64,000 nt of DNA from Edaphochlamys debaryana. Its lineage: Eukaryota > Chlorophyta > Chlorophyceae > Chlamydomonadales. Where the stretch lies: the NCBI GenBank assembly GCA_016858145.1, contig JAEHOE010000008.1:992001-1056000 (forward strand), given 5' to 3'. Under the pieces are notes generated by a model. That model had not been told where the DNA came from. It saw only the letters and a program-made list of their open reading frames with translations, and did not search any database. The translations under genes were made by a program, and so were the position numbers. This document shows, piece after piece, positions 46,653 to 58,290 of this stretch; position 1 is the first letter of the stretch, and the number at the start of each line of letters is the position of its first letter.

Positions 46653-49600
46653 ATGGCCTCGATGGCCACGACGCCGGCCCAGGCTTGCCGGGCGCAGATA
46701 GATGCTCTGCTGCAAGAATTTGGCTCATTGCTCGTGGATTTGACGAATGCTGGAGACGTGACCGACCCCTCAAACCAAGAGGAGGATGAGGAGCCTCGGC
46801 GCGTCATCGACGAGCAGCTCCAGCGCTTCTGGTGAGGAGCAGCGGGGCCTGGGCATGGGCCAAATGGCGGCACGTACCCCTTGCACCTACCCCACTTCCT
46901 TCCATCCTCCCACAGGGCGGGCTACACCCAGCTTAAAGGTCGCCACGAGAAGCAGGAGCTGCTCGTGGTGCGTTGCGTCCGCGGTGGCGGCCTTGCTTGG
47001 GGTCTGGCCTGACCGTGACCTGGGTGGTTCCGGAGCTAGCTGCCGCCGTGTCCACTGGGCTCGCACGCAACACCATTTCGCTGTCCGGCACCCACACGCT
47101 CCGTGTTTCACTTTCCCCAACGTCATCATTTGCCTGTTCTGCTTCCCGCAGGCCGTGCTGGCGCTGACCAAGTCGGGTGAGGCTGCGTTCCGCCTGACTC
47201 ACGTGTCACGGGTTTGCTTGCACCATTCCATGTCCTCGCACCTCCCGCGCACCCACCGCGCCCCCCCCGCACCGCCTCGTCCATTCATAACCCCCCAACA
47301 CGCCACCCCCTTACACCCCCATCCCCACCACAACCCCCCACCTCAACACCCGCAGGCAAATCCACTCTGCTCAACTCGTTCCTGGGCGCGGAGGTGCTCC
47401 CCATGAACAACGTGCCCGAGACCGCACGCATCGTTCGCATCGTACACGACCCCTCCGCCAAGGAACCCATCCTGCGCGAGCCGCCGCCCTCGGCCCCGGG
47501 CGCCGGCGCCCTCGGCTCCCCGACCTTCGGCAGCGGCCGCCAGCCCGCCGGCACGGTCATTCGCGGCGAGGCCGCCATCCGCGCGCGCCTGTCGCACCTC
47601 AACTCCATGGCTCGCACCAGCAGCGGCGCGGGCCTGTCGCCCTCCTCCTCCAGCGGCCTCACCTCCCTCTCCTCCGGCGTGGTCTCCGCGGCGGTGGCGG
47701 AGGCGGCTGTGGCGGCTGCGGCTGGCGAGGCGGCGGCGGCGGATGGAGAGGGCAGCGGCCACGGGGCTGCCGGCGGCGACGCGGGCAACGGCGGCGGTGG
47801 TGGCGGCGCGCTGCCGTCGGTGCTGCACATCTCTGCGCCGCTGGCTGCGCTGGAGGGCTTCGGTCCCGAGTTCGGGCGGGTGGTGCTGCTTGACACGCCG
47901 GGGCCTAACGAGGCGGGGGAGGAGCAGCTCAAGCACCAGGTGGGGTGGTGGTGTGGGGGCTCTTGAGGGACAATCTGGCGGGGGTCTGGCGAGAAGGCGT
48001 GCGAGCGTGAGCGGTCTGCGCGCGGCGTTGAGCTGCAGGCTGCAGAAAGTGCCTCTCCCGCCTGCCGCTTCTCTGCACGGCGTCACTACGGCGTCACTAC
48101 GTTCACTACGTCACTAGTTTCATACCTTTCTGCCTCGCGTCTTTCCTCTTCATTCCGCGCCGGTTGCAAGTCTCCTTGCCCCTCGTTTCTCCCTCTGCTT
48201 AGCCCACCATCGTGCTGCCCGCCCTGCCACGCCACCTCCCCAGGTCGAGCGGCTGCTGGAGAGCGTGGACTGCGTGCTGTACCTGCTGGACTACACCAAG
48301 CTCAAGACCGCGGACGAGGAGGGCCTGTTCCGCCGCCTCAAGCAGATCAACCCGCAGCTGGTGGCCCGCCTCAGCAGCCGCCTCTTCTTCGTCATCAACA
48401 AGGTGAGGGCGTCCACGGTGCACAGAGGAGGCGATGCGCGGGTATGAGGTTGTCCTTCCCGAATCTCCAGGCCTCTCTTGCTTTGTCCCCGGCAGCTAGC
48501 ACCTCCCTGTTTGCACCCTCCCTGCTAACATGCCCTCCCCACCCATGCTTCCACTCACACATTGCTGTCCGCCTCCGCACCTCTCCAAACGCAGGTGGAC
48601 GCCGTGGAGACGTCCGAGGGCCTGGACTCCGACGAGGTGCGGACGTACGTGGCAGACCTAGTCACACGCCAGCTGGGCGGAGCGGCCTCGGCCGCCTCGC
48701 CCTCCTCCTCCCCCTCCGGCACCGCCTCGGGCGCCGCGCCCCCGCCCCCGCCCTTCTGCCTCCACCCCGACCAAGTCCTGCTCCTATCCGCCCGCAACGC
48801 CCTCCTCGCGCGCCTGGTTCTGTCGGGTCGGGCCAGCGCGGACGTCACGCGCCGCTTCTCGCGCCTCGCCTTTGGCGCGTTCGGCATGGGCATGGGGGGC
48901 ATGGGCGTGGCGCGCGGCGGCGCGGCGGCGGGGCCCACGCCCGAGCAGCTGCGCGCAGCTGCCGGGTGCCTGCTGGAGGGCAGCGGCCTGCCCGACCTGG
49001 AGGAGCGAGTGCTGGCGTTCCTGGGCGCCCACGCGGCCTCCGTCAAGATGCTGGCCACCGCGGATGACGCCACGAGGCTGCTGAGCGAGGTGCGGGCCTG
49101 GGGCGCCGGCGCTGGGATTGGCTGACAGGTGCAGTAGCGCTAGCAACCTGGGCTCCAGCGGCGTTAGCAGGGGCAGCAGGAACATCCTCCACCGCGTGCC
49201 TGCCGCGTACCCGTCTCACACCCCCTCCACCCCACACCAGGTCCGCAACGTGGCGCTCACCTGCCGCTCCTGCCTGCTCCGCACCGTGGAGGCACTGCGG
49301 GCCGAGTCCGAGGCCATCCGCGACGAGCTGTGCGCCGCGCAGTGCGCCTTCGAGGAGGTCCGGGAGCGGGCGGATGCGGTGCAGGCGCAGGTGGTGGCAG
49401 AGGTGAGGCGGGCAGGGGGGCCAGGTTGTGCGTGATATTGCGGCGTTCTCATGCTGCCTTACACCTTGGTCTCCACCGCCGCCATTTCAAACCCGTTTGA
49501 TGGGCCGGACCTGGCACATGCTGCGGTGCTGCCGTTTTACCCCATGCTCACGCCCCTACCCTGCCGTACCTTTCATTCCACCGCAGATCCGCACGCACCT

Positions 49601-52600
49601 CAACACGCTCCGCCGCCGGCTCTTCACCCAGATCGTGCAGACCCTGGACACAGACACACGCGCCGGCGCGCCCTCCTCCCCCTCCTCCTCCTCCGGCCGT
49701 TATGCCAACAACCCCAACGACCCCAGCGCCAACGGCGGGGCCCACAGCCGCTGGTCGCGCGTGCGCGAGAAGTTCCTGTCCATGTTCACGTCAGTGTCTT
49801 CCTCCGCGCCGCCCGGCGGCGCCGGCCCCGCGGGGCTCATACCCGAGGCGCGCAGCCGCAGCCGCGACGAGCTGGCGAACCTGGTGCTTGACCTACACGA
49901 GGACCTCATGGCGCAGGTGGGCTACGGGTTGGGGTTGTGTCGGGTGGGTGATTCCAGTAGGTCTAGCGGGTGGAGCTGAATTCCGCGTTGCCACGTTCGG
50001 TGTCGTTACGTCTCGTCATGTCGCAAGCGAAAGGCGTGGGACGCGAAATAAGGCTTCCTCGGGACTCCGCACTGGCGTGGGCAGGAGTGGCAACGTGTGC
50101 AGGGGAAGAACGTAAAGCCCGGTGATGCCGCAGTTTCTCACGATCCCCGCCCCACGCCTCCTTCATGCCGCCGCCCGCTCCCTCACACCCCCCCCTCAGA
50201 TCCAGGCCGAGGTCACCGACTTCTGGGGCGTGCTGGAGGCCTGCGCGGCCTCGCGCCACGCCGAGCTGCTGGCGGCGCTCAACGCGCACCTGGCGGCGCT
50301 GTCGCGGCGCGTGGAGGGCGCCGTGAGCGAGGCGCTGGGCGTGGCCCTGGCCCCCGTGGACATCCGCCTGCAGCCGCCCTCGGCCGAGGAGCTGCACTCG
50401 GACGTGGCGGAGCTGATCGAGAAGGGTGGGTGGAGGGGTGGATTGGGGAGGGGTGGGGTGGGAGGGCGGCTTTTGCTGACATGAGAGGATGCAGACGGAG
50501 AGGTGAGGACAGGCCAGGGTGCACTCGAGGGGCCATGATGTCGTGGAGCGCGTTCATCAACCCCTCCTCCCTGCCCCGCCCCGCCCCCAGGCATCCGCGA
50601 GACCAGCGAGAAGCACATCCGTGTGGCCACTCGCACCACCACCGAGCGCCGCCCCGCGCAGGGGCCGCCCTCGCTGTGCCGCTGGGGCAACTACTGGGTC
50701 GACGTGAGCCGGGCTCTCGGGCTGGGGCAGCGGGCTGGGAGGGAATGGAGTCCCTCGTTTGTTTTACAACCAATTCTCGTCGTTTTTCTCACCGTATTTC
50801 CTAAAATATTATTCCTCTGCCGCGCTCGGCCCCAGGTCCCCCGCACGCGCACCGTGGTGGAGACGTACACCGCCACCGTGTACTGCCTCAAGCCGGACGA
50901 GCTGGCCAACCACTTCATCGGTGGGCAGGGGGGAACGGAGGCTGGGACGTCTGGGCAGAGAGGGGCACTAACCAGTTCTTGTAGTCTGCGCCACCCCTTG
51001 TCTTCCAAGCCTCACCAGCCCGACATCCGCCCAACCGCCGCCCCACCCCACCCCCAGGCATGGTGGACGGCGCCATCAGCGCCAGCGAGCGCGCCCTGGG
51101 CTCGCACGTGGGGACCATGGTGGAGCGGCAGCTGGCGGCGGCCAGGGAGCGAGTGCGCGACTACGGAGACAGGTGTGGCCCACATACAAAGCGCGCATTA
51201 ATGCCCACATACAACAGCGCGCGATTATGCGTCTGGGCCTAGCTCTGCTAATCTAACCCTCAGCGTTTTGCTGCGCGGCACGCGCTTTCCTGGACGCACT
51301 GAACCTCAGCGCGCTCGCCTTGCGTCGTACAGACACTCAGCCGCGTAGAACTACAGGACCGCCACACCCTCGTTTTGCACTCATGCGTGTTTCAGCCAGT
51401 GGTTACAGCCACCACCACCACCAGCAGGCACTCATCCGTTTATCACAACCGCCTTCCCCGCCCCCGCAGGTACCTGTCGGCCATGACCTCGGCGCTGTCC
51501 GCCTCGGCCCGCGGCGCCGAGCACCGCGCCGCCTCCCTGGCCGCCGTGGAGGCCTACCTGCAGCGCCTGGAGGGGCTGGCGGCGCGCGCCGCGGAGGCGC
51601 AGCGGGCCGCCGAGGGCGCCGTGCCTCGCGACGCCGCGGGCCTCATGGACGAGGTGCAGGTGTTCGACAGCGACAGCGAGGGAGAGGGGCAGGAGCAGGA
51701 GGAGGAGCAGCAGGAGGAGGGCGTGCAGCAGCAGGCGGAGGAGGAGGAGGAGGGGCGGGAGGAGGCGGCGGAGGAGGAGGTCGGGGGCGAGGGGCAGTTC
51801 ATCCGCGGCTTGGGCGGCTCCCCCGAGCCCGAGTACTTCCTGGACGAACGCCAGCAGCAGCTGTACAGTGCGGAGGCGGACGTGGAGGCTGCTGACGTGG
51901 AGGCCGGGGCCCTGCTGCCCGAGGCCCCCGCTGAGGCCCAGGAGGAGGCTGTCTTCGAGCCCGAGTACGAGTCCATGCCGGAGGACGACGAGGTGGAGGA
52001 GGAGGGGCTGGAGGGAGAGGGCGAGGGGGAGTTCGGTCGGGTGAGCCCCTCGGGCAGCCACGTGACGGCGCAGTCCCAGGAGGCGGAGGAGGGGCTGGAG
52101 GCGGAGGGCGAGGCGGGGTTTGAGGGCGTGGAGGTTGGTGCGGGCGGCGGCGGGGTGGTGCGGGACGTGGAAGAGCTGCTGGGTCAGGCGGCATCGGCGG
52201 AGGCAGAGCTGGTGGCGGCGGCGGAGGCGGCGCTGGCGGAGGCGCAGGCCAGCGCCGCCGCGGTGCCGTCGCTGGCGGAGCTGGCGGGCGCCGCCGTCTG
52301 CGAGTCCCTCGTGGCGCCGCCACCCCCGCCGCCGCTGCCGGCCCCCGAGGTCGTGCCACCGCCAGCGCCGGAGGTCGTCATGCCCGTGCCCACGCCCGCT
52401 CAGGCCGTTCCGGCCGCCCCGGAGCCGCGCGCCGCCGTGCACATGTCTGGCTCCATGTCGGCCTCAAGCTACTCGGGTGCGTTGCGTGCCGCGCTGCGCA
52501 GTGTCCGCACCAGTGCTGCCTTGCTCTAGCCGCTCGTCCGGCCGCAGCTCAGCTGTCCGTCTTGGCTGCCCTCATCATGTCTTCCTTCTCCGGGGCGAGC

Positions 52601-53055
52601 TGTCTAGGTATGCTGCACCTATTGCGCTCTCGTTTCCTCCCTGACCTCTTCCGCGCCATTCTCTTGCCTTGTTATCAACCGCAGGCGCGCCCTTCGACTA
52701 CACCCGCGGCTTCCTGGAGGCAATGACGGCCAGTGACATGGCGTCATCCGTCTCCGCCTCCGTGCACCAGGCAGGTGCCCTGGGCACCTCTGCGCCCGCG
52801 GCCGGGGCCCGGGCCGGGTCCGCCGTGGGCCTGCTCGGGCCCGGCCTGGACCTGGGCCTGGATGTGGACGAGCCGCTGACCATGATCCCGCTCACGTCGG
52901 ACGGTATCGAGGGCGGCGGCCTGGCGGCCGGCGGGCGGGCGGGCGGCGGCAGCGGGGGCCTGGACAGCCCTCGGTCGGCGGGGGGCAGTGAGGAGTGGCA
53001 GCTGGTGGGCATGGAGGCGGCGGCGGAGGCCGAGGCGGCGGGCGCGGGCAAGTGA
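46653..53055 (+). CDS. Dynamin-superfamily GTPase resembling bacterial CrfC/YjdA
   Basis: Fourteen exons join in phase: 46653-46831, 46916-46967, 47152-47176, 47356-47939, 48244-48402, 48595-49089, 49241-49402, 49587-49916, 50200-50425, 50591-50703, 50836-50920, 51058-51172, 51470-52476 and 52685-53055. They give 1300 residues. The P-loop (KSGKSTLLNSFLG, residues ~83-95) is split by an intron. G3 is LLDTPGPNEAGEEQL (~265), followed by VLYLLDYTKLKTADEE, and G4 is FFVINKVD (~330). DTPGPNEAG plus LDYTKLK plus DEE is the CrfC/YjdA signature. In E. coli CrfC is a dynamin-like protein tied to the replication clamp; dynamins in general remodel membranes. Ala/Gly/Ser inserts interrupt the G domain between G1 and G3. 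Helical stalk-like exons follow, then a Glu-rich acidic tail (~51670-52160). The start is uncertain: ATGs at 46653 and 46662 are in frame and upstream codons may be added by splicing. Confidence 0.8.
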
Positions 53056-53968
53056 GCGCCGGTACCAGTGACTGGAGAGCGCCTGAGGCGATGCGGACGG
53101 CATGCAGCGGGATTGAGGAGTCCGCAGTCGTGGAAGGATGAGGTGCTGTACACTTAGTGAAGGGAAGGGAAGCGCTGATAGGCGGTTCCACGGGCAGGGA
53201 GAGCTTGGCGGTGGAGCTTTTTGAGAGTACAGGTGTCGCTCAGGCGTAATGCCCAACTGCCCGATGCGCCCAACTGTATGGCGGGTGTGTGTGTGCCATT
53301 ACTATCGCTTACGAGCATTGGAAACTTTTGCAGGTTGCCAGTACCGGTAGTTGTGTGCTAGTGTTGAACCCACGGGGCCTGCCCAAAGCTGGCTCTTCCC
53401 AGTGGCCAACCTAATCTGTAGGCTTGCAATCCTGTGTACCTTTTGTCTAGCAAGTGTACCACTAGCGCGCTGGTGTGTTGAGGCGGCGAGAGGCGGCGAC
53501 GCCGCATTGTAACCTTTTACATTTGGCTCGACGTCCATGGCTCCCCCCAGTGATAGCGGCTGAAGCACGACCTTGTCCTGTATTTCCCAAGGACATGCCT
53601 CGCTCTATGAGGGGCCCTTACTGCCTTACGGCAAGCCGGTAACTCTAGCATAGCCGTCCACGCCGATGTCTATGCCCCCCGAGTCCCTGCGAATAGCGCC
53701 CGGGCTTAGCATGCACTCGCCAAGGGCCTTGACCTTCAGGGGTATCACAGCCCGCAAGTGCCCCGTAGACCACACCCTGCGCCGCCGAGGGATCAGGCCT
53801 CATGCAGCTCCCCCTTCGCCCTGCAGTCCCTACCCAGTCGACCGTTCCGGAGCTTCAGTAGAGAGCTTCAACCCTGTGCTGTTGTCAGCGGTGGGAAACA
53901 ACAGGTACAACAACCGGTCCCCCCTACCAAGCCAACATCAACGCAGGATCAACGAGCTACAAGCACTC
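53056..53968. other. 3' UTR of the dynamin-like gene and spacer
   Basis: The 3' UTR probably runs to TGTAA at 53508. The remaining ~450 bases up to the duplicated fragment show nothing I can name. Confidence 0.5.
53508..53512 (+). terminator. TGTAA poly(A) signal of the dynamin-like gene
   Basis: About 450 bases after the stop at 53055, on the gene's strand. Confidence 0.5.
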
Positions 53969-54282
53969 CGTGGCCACGGCGCCGGCCCAGGCTTGCCGGG
54001 CGCAGATAGATGCTCGGCTTCAAGAACCCGGCTTACTGCTTGTGGACTTGACGAACGCTGGTGAGGCCACCGACCCCTCAAACCAAGAGGAGGATGAGGA
54101 GCCTCGGCGCGTCATCGACGAGCAGCTCCAGCGCTTCTGGTGAGGAGCAGCGGGGCCTGGGCCATGGGCCAAATGGCGGCACGTACCCCTTGCGCCTACC
54201 CCACTTCCTTCCGTCCCCCCACAGGGCGGGCTATACCCAGCTCACGGGTCGCCACGAGAAGCAGGAGCTGCTCGTGGTGCGG
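53969..54282 (+). pseudogene. Truncated duplicate of the dynamin-like gene's first two exons
   Basis: This is near-identical to 46661-46967: the end of exon 1 (ACRAQIDA..., DPSNQEEDEEPRRVIDEQLQ), the intervening intron with its gtgagg and cacag borders, and exon 2 (WAGYTQL.GRHEKQELLVV). Homology starts at the second candidate start codon, here GTG instead of ATG, and stops right at the exon-2 donor. The P-loop exons and the rest are absent. The frame is open, but without a start codon or GTPase domain this is a relic of partial duplication about 7.3 kb downstream of the parent. Confidence 0.85.
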
Positions 54283-54655
54283 TATCGGTACCCAGCCACC
54301 GGGGCGCCCAGACCAAGAGCCGCATCAAACTGTGCCGGTGGCTCACAAATGCAACGAGCGACAGAGGCGCAACCTTACTCAGCTTACTGGTAAGCATCAA
54401 CTCGTCATGCGTCCTCCAGCGTAACTGCCCAACTGGCGCTTCCCAACTGACGCCCTTCATGATCTGCCCTTAAAGCCCAGGCCCTGACCAAAACCCTGCA
54501 CTGCACGCAACACGTACGGTACAAGTGTGCAACGGACACAAGCACAATTACCTCCGCAGAACACGGGTTCCCAACAAAGGCTGATAGCCTGCCCCCTCAC
54601 CGCAGCCTCCCTCGGCGCCTGAACCGCAGCCCCCTCTCACCCAGCTGCCCTTCCC
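54283..54655. other. Spacer between the dynamin fragment and the F-box/ankyrin array
   Basis: No gene seen. The end near 54570-54655 (gctgatagcctgccccctcacc) resembles the 3' flanks of the other array members (57945-58020 and 62540-62640), so it is 3' UTR of the array's last gene. Confidence 0.45.
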
Positions 54656-57221
54656 CTACTTGCCCCTCTTCCCGCGTCCCCCCTTGGCGCACCTCCCGCC
54701 TCCCCTTCCGCGCTTGCCACCCCCACCCTGGCCCCGCGCCGAGCCCTTCGGCTTCGCCGGCCCGCTCGGCCCCCGCCCCTTCCTCTGCCGCTTGCTCTGC
54801 GCCGCTTGCTGCTGCCGAATCCACGCCTGCGCCTCGACGCCGACAGTGGCCCAGGGCCTTGTCGCCACCTCCTCTGCCCGTGCCCAGTCCACCTCCCCGC
54901 CGCTGTCCTCGATGGCCTGTGCGAGCCATTGCAGGCACTCCAGCGGCGCGCCGCACCTCACCGCTTCTGTGAACATCTCCGAGGGCTGTAGGCCCAGGGG
55001 CAGTCCCGCCTGGTGAAGGACGCGCATCATGCCCCACTCCGCAAGGCCGACAGCTTCTTCGTAGGCCCCGGCGGCCGCGCCCTTAGCCTGGGGGAGGAGA
55101 CAGCGTACAGCAGGTTAAGCAGTGCAGTGCAGCGCCTTTGAGCCGCCTTTAACCCAAAGGGCGCAGAGCATTCAGGTCAGGGCAGCTGGCTACGGCGCGT
55201 CCGCCCAACTTCACTGTCCCTGTGCCCTGCCCCTCTGCCATCACCCACCGGCATGGGGCAGCGCATCTCCACCAGAGCCTCCACGGCCGCCTCACAGCCG
55301 GAGTGGACGGCTGCCTGCGGTGGGTGAAAGCAAGGTTAGAAGGCTTGGGGCTGGCAGCATCCCATCAGAGGTTCCGCCCCCGGGTGGAAGGGCACCGCCG
55401 TGCAATCGCGCCCTCACCTTCCAGGCACGCGGGTGCAGCGGGCAGCCGTGCTCGCGAAGCCAGCGAGCGGCGCCCAGTGCGCCCGCCCTCATTGCCTTCA
55501 CAAACAGCTCCGGCACGAGGCCACCGCTGCGGGTGTGGCGGCGGCGGGGGTCGTGCGCCCACTTCAGCACGTCCACGCGGTTCTCACTGGCCGCTGCTGA
55601 GGCCAAGTCCCTCCAGGGCAGCTGCTGGCCGAAGCGCGCCTGGATGGCCTGCGGCGATGGTGGGTCCAGTGGAGGAGGGAGGGAGACGAGGAGGGAAGGA
55701 GGCGGGCATGATGGGCTTAACGGTCAAGCCAAGGCTTGATGCGGCGCCGAGGCTGCAGTGGCCGAGTGGCCGGTGGCGTGCAAAAGCACTGCGTGGAAAC
55801 TTTGGCCCGCGCCGCGCCGCACCTGTAAGACTTCCACACGCCCCTTAGCAGCCGCTGCCCTCAGGACCTCGGTGAGGGCCTCAGCGTCCGGCTCCAGCCC
55901 CTCGTCCAGCAGCCACTCCAGGGCCGGCAGCTCGCAGGCCACCAGGCGGATCCTGCTGTTGGGGTCCAGAGCGCAGCCCTTGGCCTTGAGCCACTCAAAG
56001 CGCTCCACCATGGCTGCGCCAGACAGCCCAGATCGCGACGCAGCTACTAATGCGAACTCGTGACCGGTGAGCTCAGCGCCGTAAGCCACCAGCCATTCTG
56101 CCTTCTCGCGCCACTCCGGGTCCTGCCGCACAAGCAAGTCCCGCAGCACAGGTTCCTCGTCGTCGTAAAGAGTGTAGATTTGGCCCAGCGACTGCAGCCA
56201 ATCCAGCTTCTCACGCCAGTCGGGCGTTCGGCTGGAGAGGGCCTCGCGCAACCCTGACTGCAGCTCCCCGGGCGTCCAGGCGGAGGGGTCCGAGGGGGCG
56301 AGGCGCTGAACGGTGGCCAGGTCACAGCCAGCCAGGGCGGGAACGCACAGGGCCCAGCGCCGCCGGCGTGTAGCCCTGGAGTCGTTGAGCTCTGTGTCCG
56401 AGTCTCCCAAGCCCAAGCTGGTATCGGAGTCCTCTGGCGGGTCCGAGTCCGAGTATGCGTCCGAGTATGCGTCCCAGTCCCAGTCCCCGTCCCAGTAGTC
56501 CAAGCCCCAGTCCATCCGAGCCCCAGTCCGAGCCCCAGTCCGAGCCCCAGTCCGAGCCCCAGTCCGAGTCCGCGTATGCATCCCTGCACATCCGCTGCCC
56601 CGAGAGCCACCAGGCCAGCGTAATGTGGCCCCCGCGCGCAGCGGACTGGGCGGCAAGCCAGGTGTCGGACGGGAGTATGCCCTCCCAGGGGTAGGGGAAG
56701 CCCGGTTTGGTGCTGTTCACCAGCAGGACCCACTCGCAGACGTGCCGCTGCCCCGACCCGGCAGCAGCCAAAAGCACTCTAGAGGGATACATGGTCACAC
56801 CGCCCGCCAGCCGTCCATCCTCGGCAAGCCATTGGCACGCCTCGAGCGCGCCGGCCGCAGCGGCGTTCTCCAGATCCTTGCGCTGTGCTTTGACGCTCGC
56901 TGCTGTCACCGCGACCTCCAGGTTCACCACGTCATTGCTCGCTGCGACGAGCCTGACCAGCTTATGCCGCTGCTGCCGGGTGAGGGCCCGGCACGACCTC
57001 GGAGCAGCCCAGCGCTCCGAGAACGCCCAGCGAGGCACCGGTTGCGAAAGCCGAAGCGTGTTGTGGTCCTTAAGCTGCTCCGAGGTGGCCTTGCTCACCA
57101 AGCGCAGGCAGCACGCCTCGTTGGGGCTGAGGAAGGCTGCGATGCGGCCCACGATATCGGGTATCCAGACGGAGCTGGCGTCCGGCTGCTGGTCTGCCTT
57201 CTGCCGCTTGTTGCGCCGCAT
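54656..57221 (-). CDS. F-box/ankyrin-like array gene A, frameshifted in exon 1
   Basis: Exons are 57221-55823, 55648-55418, 55314-55249 and 55087-54656, parallel to gene B. The ATG at 57221 (MRRNKRQK) matches gene B's. Residues ~15-50 are an F-box (SVWIPDIVGRIAAFL, CCLRLVSKAT). Ankyrin-like units follow (AAAAGALEACQWLAEDGRLA, REKAEWLVAYGAELTGHEFA, GALGAARWLREHGCPLHP). The tail is basic Lys/Gly/Arg (GQGGGGKRGRGGG). Exon 1 is 1399 nt, not a multiple of three. The frame changes at a 12-bp tandem repeat near 56512, where DWGSDWGS switches to GLGLGLLG instead of continuing as MDWGLDYWDGDWD. As read, translation ends in exon 1 at 56322. This is a slippage mutation or a sequencing error. The family is expanded in volvocine genomes; an SCF-adaptor role is inferred only from the F-box. 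Confidence 0.65.
56513..56568. repeat. 12-bp tandem repeat at the frameshift site in array gene A
   Basis: About 4.5 units of tccgagccccag (plus strand) encode repeated Ser-Asp-Trp-Gly on the minus strand. The reading frame is lost at the 56513 end. Confidence 0.8.
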
Positions 57222-57282
57222 GAGTGCTTGCGAGGAGCAAGACTGGCCCGATAACGGCAGACAGCGAAACACGGAATCAAGC

Positions 57283-57445
57283 TGTTCGGCTCGAGCTCTG
57301 CGCAGAGCGTAAGAGTTTGTAGGTCTTCACTTTGTAAGTGAGGGTGCAGGGACAAGGCGTGCTGATCCAATTGATCCCCGCCAGGTGGCCCCCGCTGCCG
57401 TGCCCCGCCCCCGTCACGTTTGTCGTCAACTCGCCCCTGGTAACC
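57283..57445. repeat. Duplicated 5' flank of array genes A and B
   Basis: Blocks gagctctgcgc, gtttgtaggt, cactttgtaag, gtgagggtg and cgtcgtcaac(t/g)cgccc(c)tggt recur in the same order at 60463-60663, immediately upstream of gene B. The duplication therefore carried the promoter. Confidence 0.65.
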
Positions 57446-57589
57446 TCTCCTTCGAATCCTGTCTGCTCCGTCTGTCTCCTTTCGACAGCTGGCTGCTGTC
57501 TGGCCGTGGGGCATGGCGTGTATTCGGTACAGAGCGGATGGAGCATCTCCCAAAAGTTATAAAGCACCCAACCGACCTGACCTGACCTG

Positions 57590-58020
57590 ACCGAACTGGA
57601 GCTCGCTGCTTCCACCAAGTACATTTGCCCGCAACAGCAGCAGTAATGGCACGCATCACAGCGCCATGCAAGCGCCGATAAAGTCCACAGGACAGACCCA
57701 TGCACCGGTACCACCCTACAACCCTACCACGTCAGCTAGGACCTAGCCCTCAAGGACAGGGCACGCAGATTCCGGACCGCTTCCTGCCGCCAAACACCCC
57801 TGACCCCAAGCTTCGTCGTCAGCGCTGTCTGGGAACGCAGCACGCATCAAGCTGGCTACAGAAGCCACTGCCCGCAACACCCAACAGCGCACAGCAATCA
57901 CAACCACAACTCCTGCAAGAGGATTGGGGTCCTCTATCAAAGCTGAGAGCCTGGCCCCTCACCACAGCCTCGTTCATGCGCGGCGCCAGAGCCGCCGCCC
58001 CCGCTTCCCCACCAGGCACC
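57590..58020. repeat. Duplicated 3' flank of array genes B and C
   Basis: Blocks gctgcttccac, ccggtacca, accctnccacgtc, tggctacagaagcc and tcatgcgcggcgcc recur in order at 62005-62640. At gene C these blocks lie over 300 bases beyond the stop codon, unlike at gene B, where they directly abut the coding region. Confidence 0.55.
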
Positions 58021-58290
58021 GCCTAGCTCCTACTTGCCCCTCCTCCCACGTCCCCCCTTGGCCCCCCTCGCACCTCCCCTTCCGCGCTTGCTAGCCCCAC
58101 CCTGACCCCGCGTCGCCCCTTTAGGCTCCGCCGCACCGCTCGGCCCCGGCCCCGCCTCCTGCCGCCTGCTCTGCGCGGCACGCTGCTGCCGAATCCACGC
58201 CTGCACCTCGGCGCAGACATCGGCCCAGGGCCTAGTCGTCTCCTCCTCCGCCCGCGCCCAGTCGACTGTCCCGCCGCTGTCCTCGACGGC

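Larger units (their letters stand above)
57222..58029. other. Spacer between array genes A and B
   Basis: Contains the upstream region of gene A (57283-57445 resembles 60463-60663 upstream of gene B) and the 3' flank of gene B (57590-58020 partly resembles 62005-62640). No separate gene is supported. It includes a short tandem run of ctgac near 57577. Confidence 0.5.

Noticed and set aside
46653..53055. Identification of the dynamin-like gene as FZL or mitofusin
   Set aside because: No C-terminal paired membrane segments, and the G-motif pattern fits CrfC/YjdA better.
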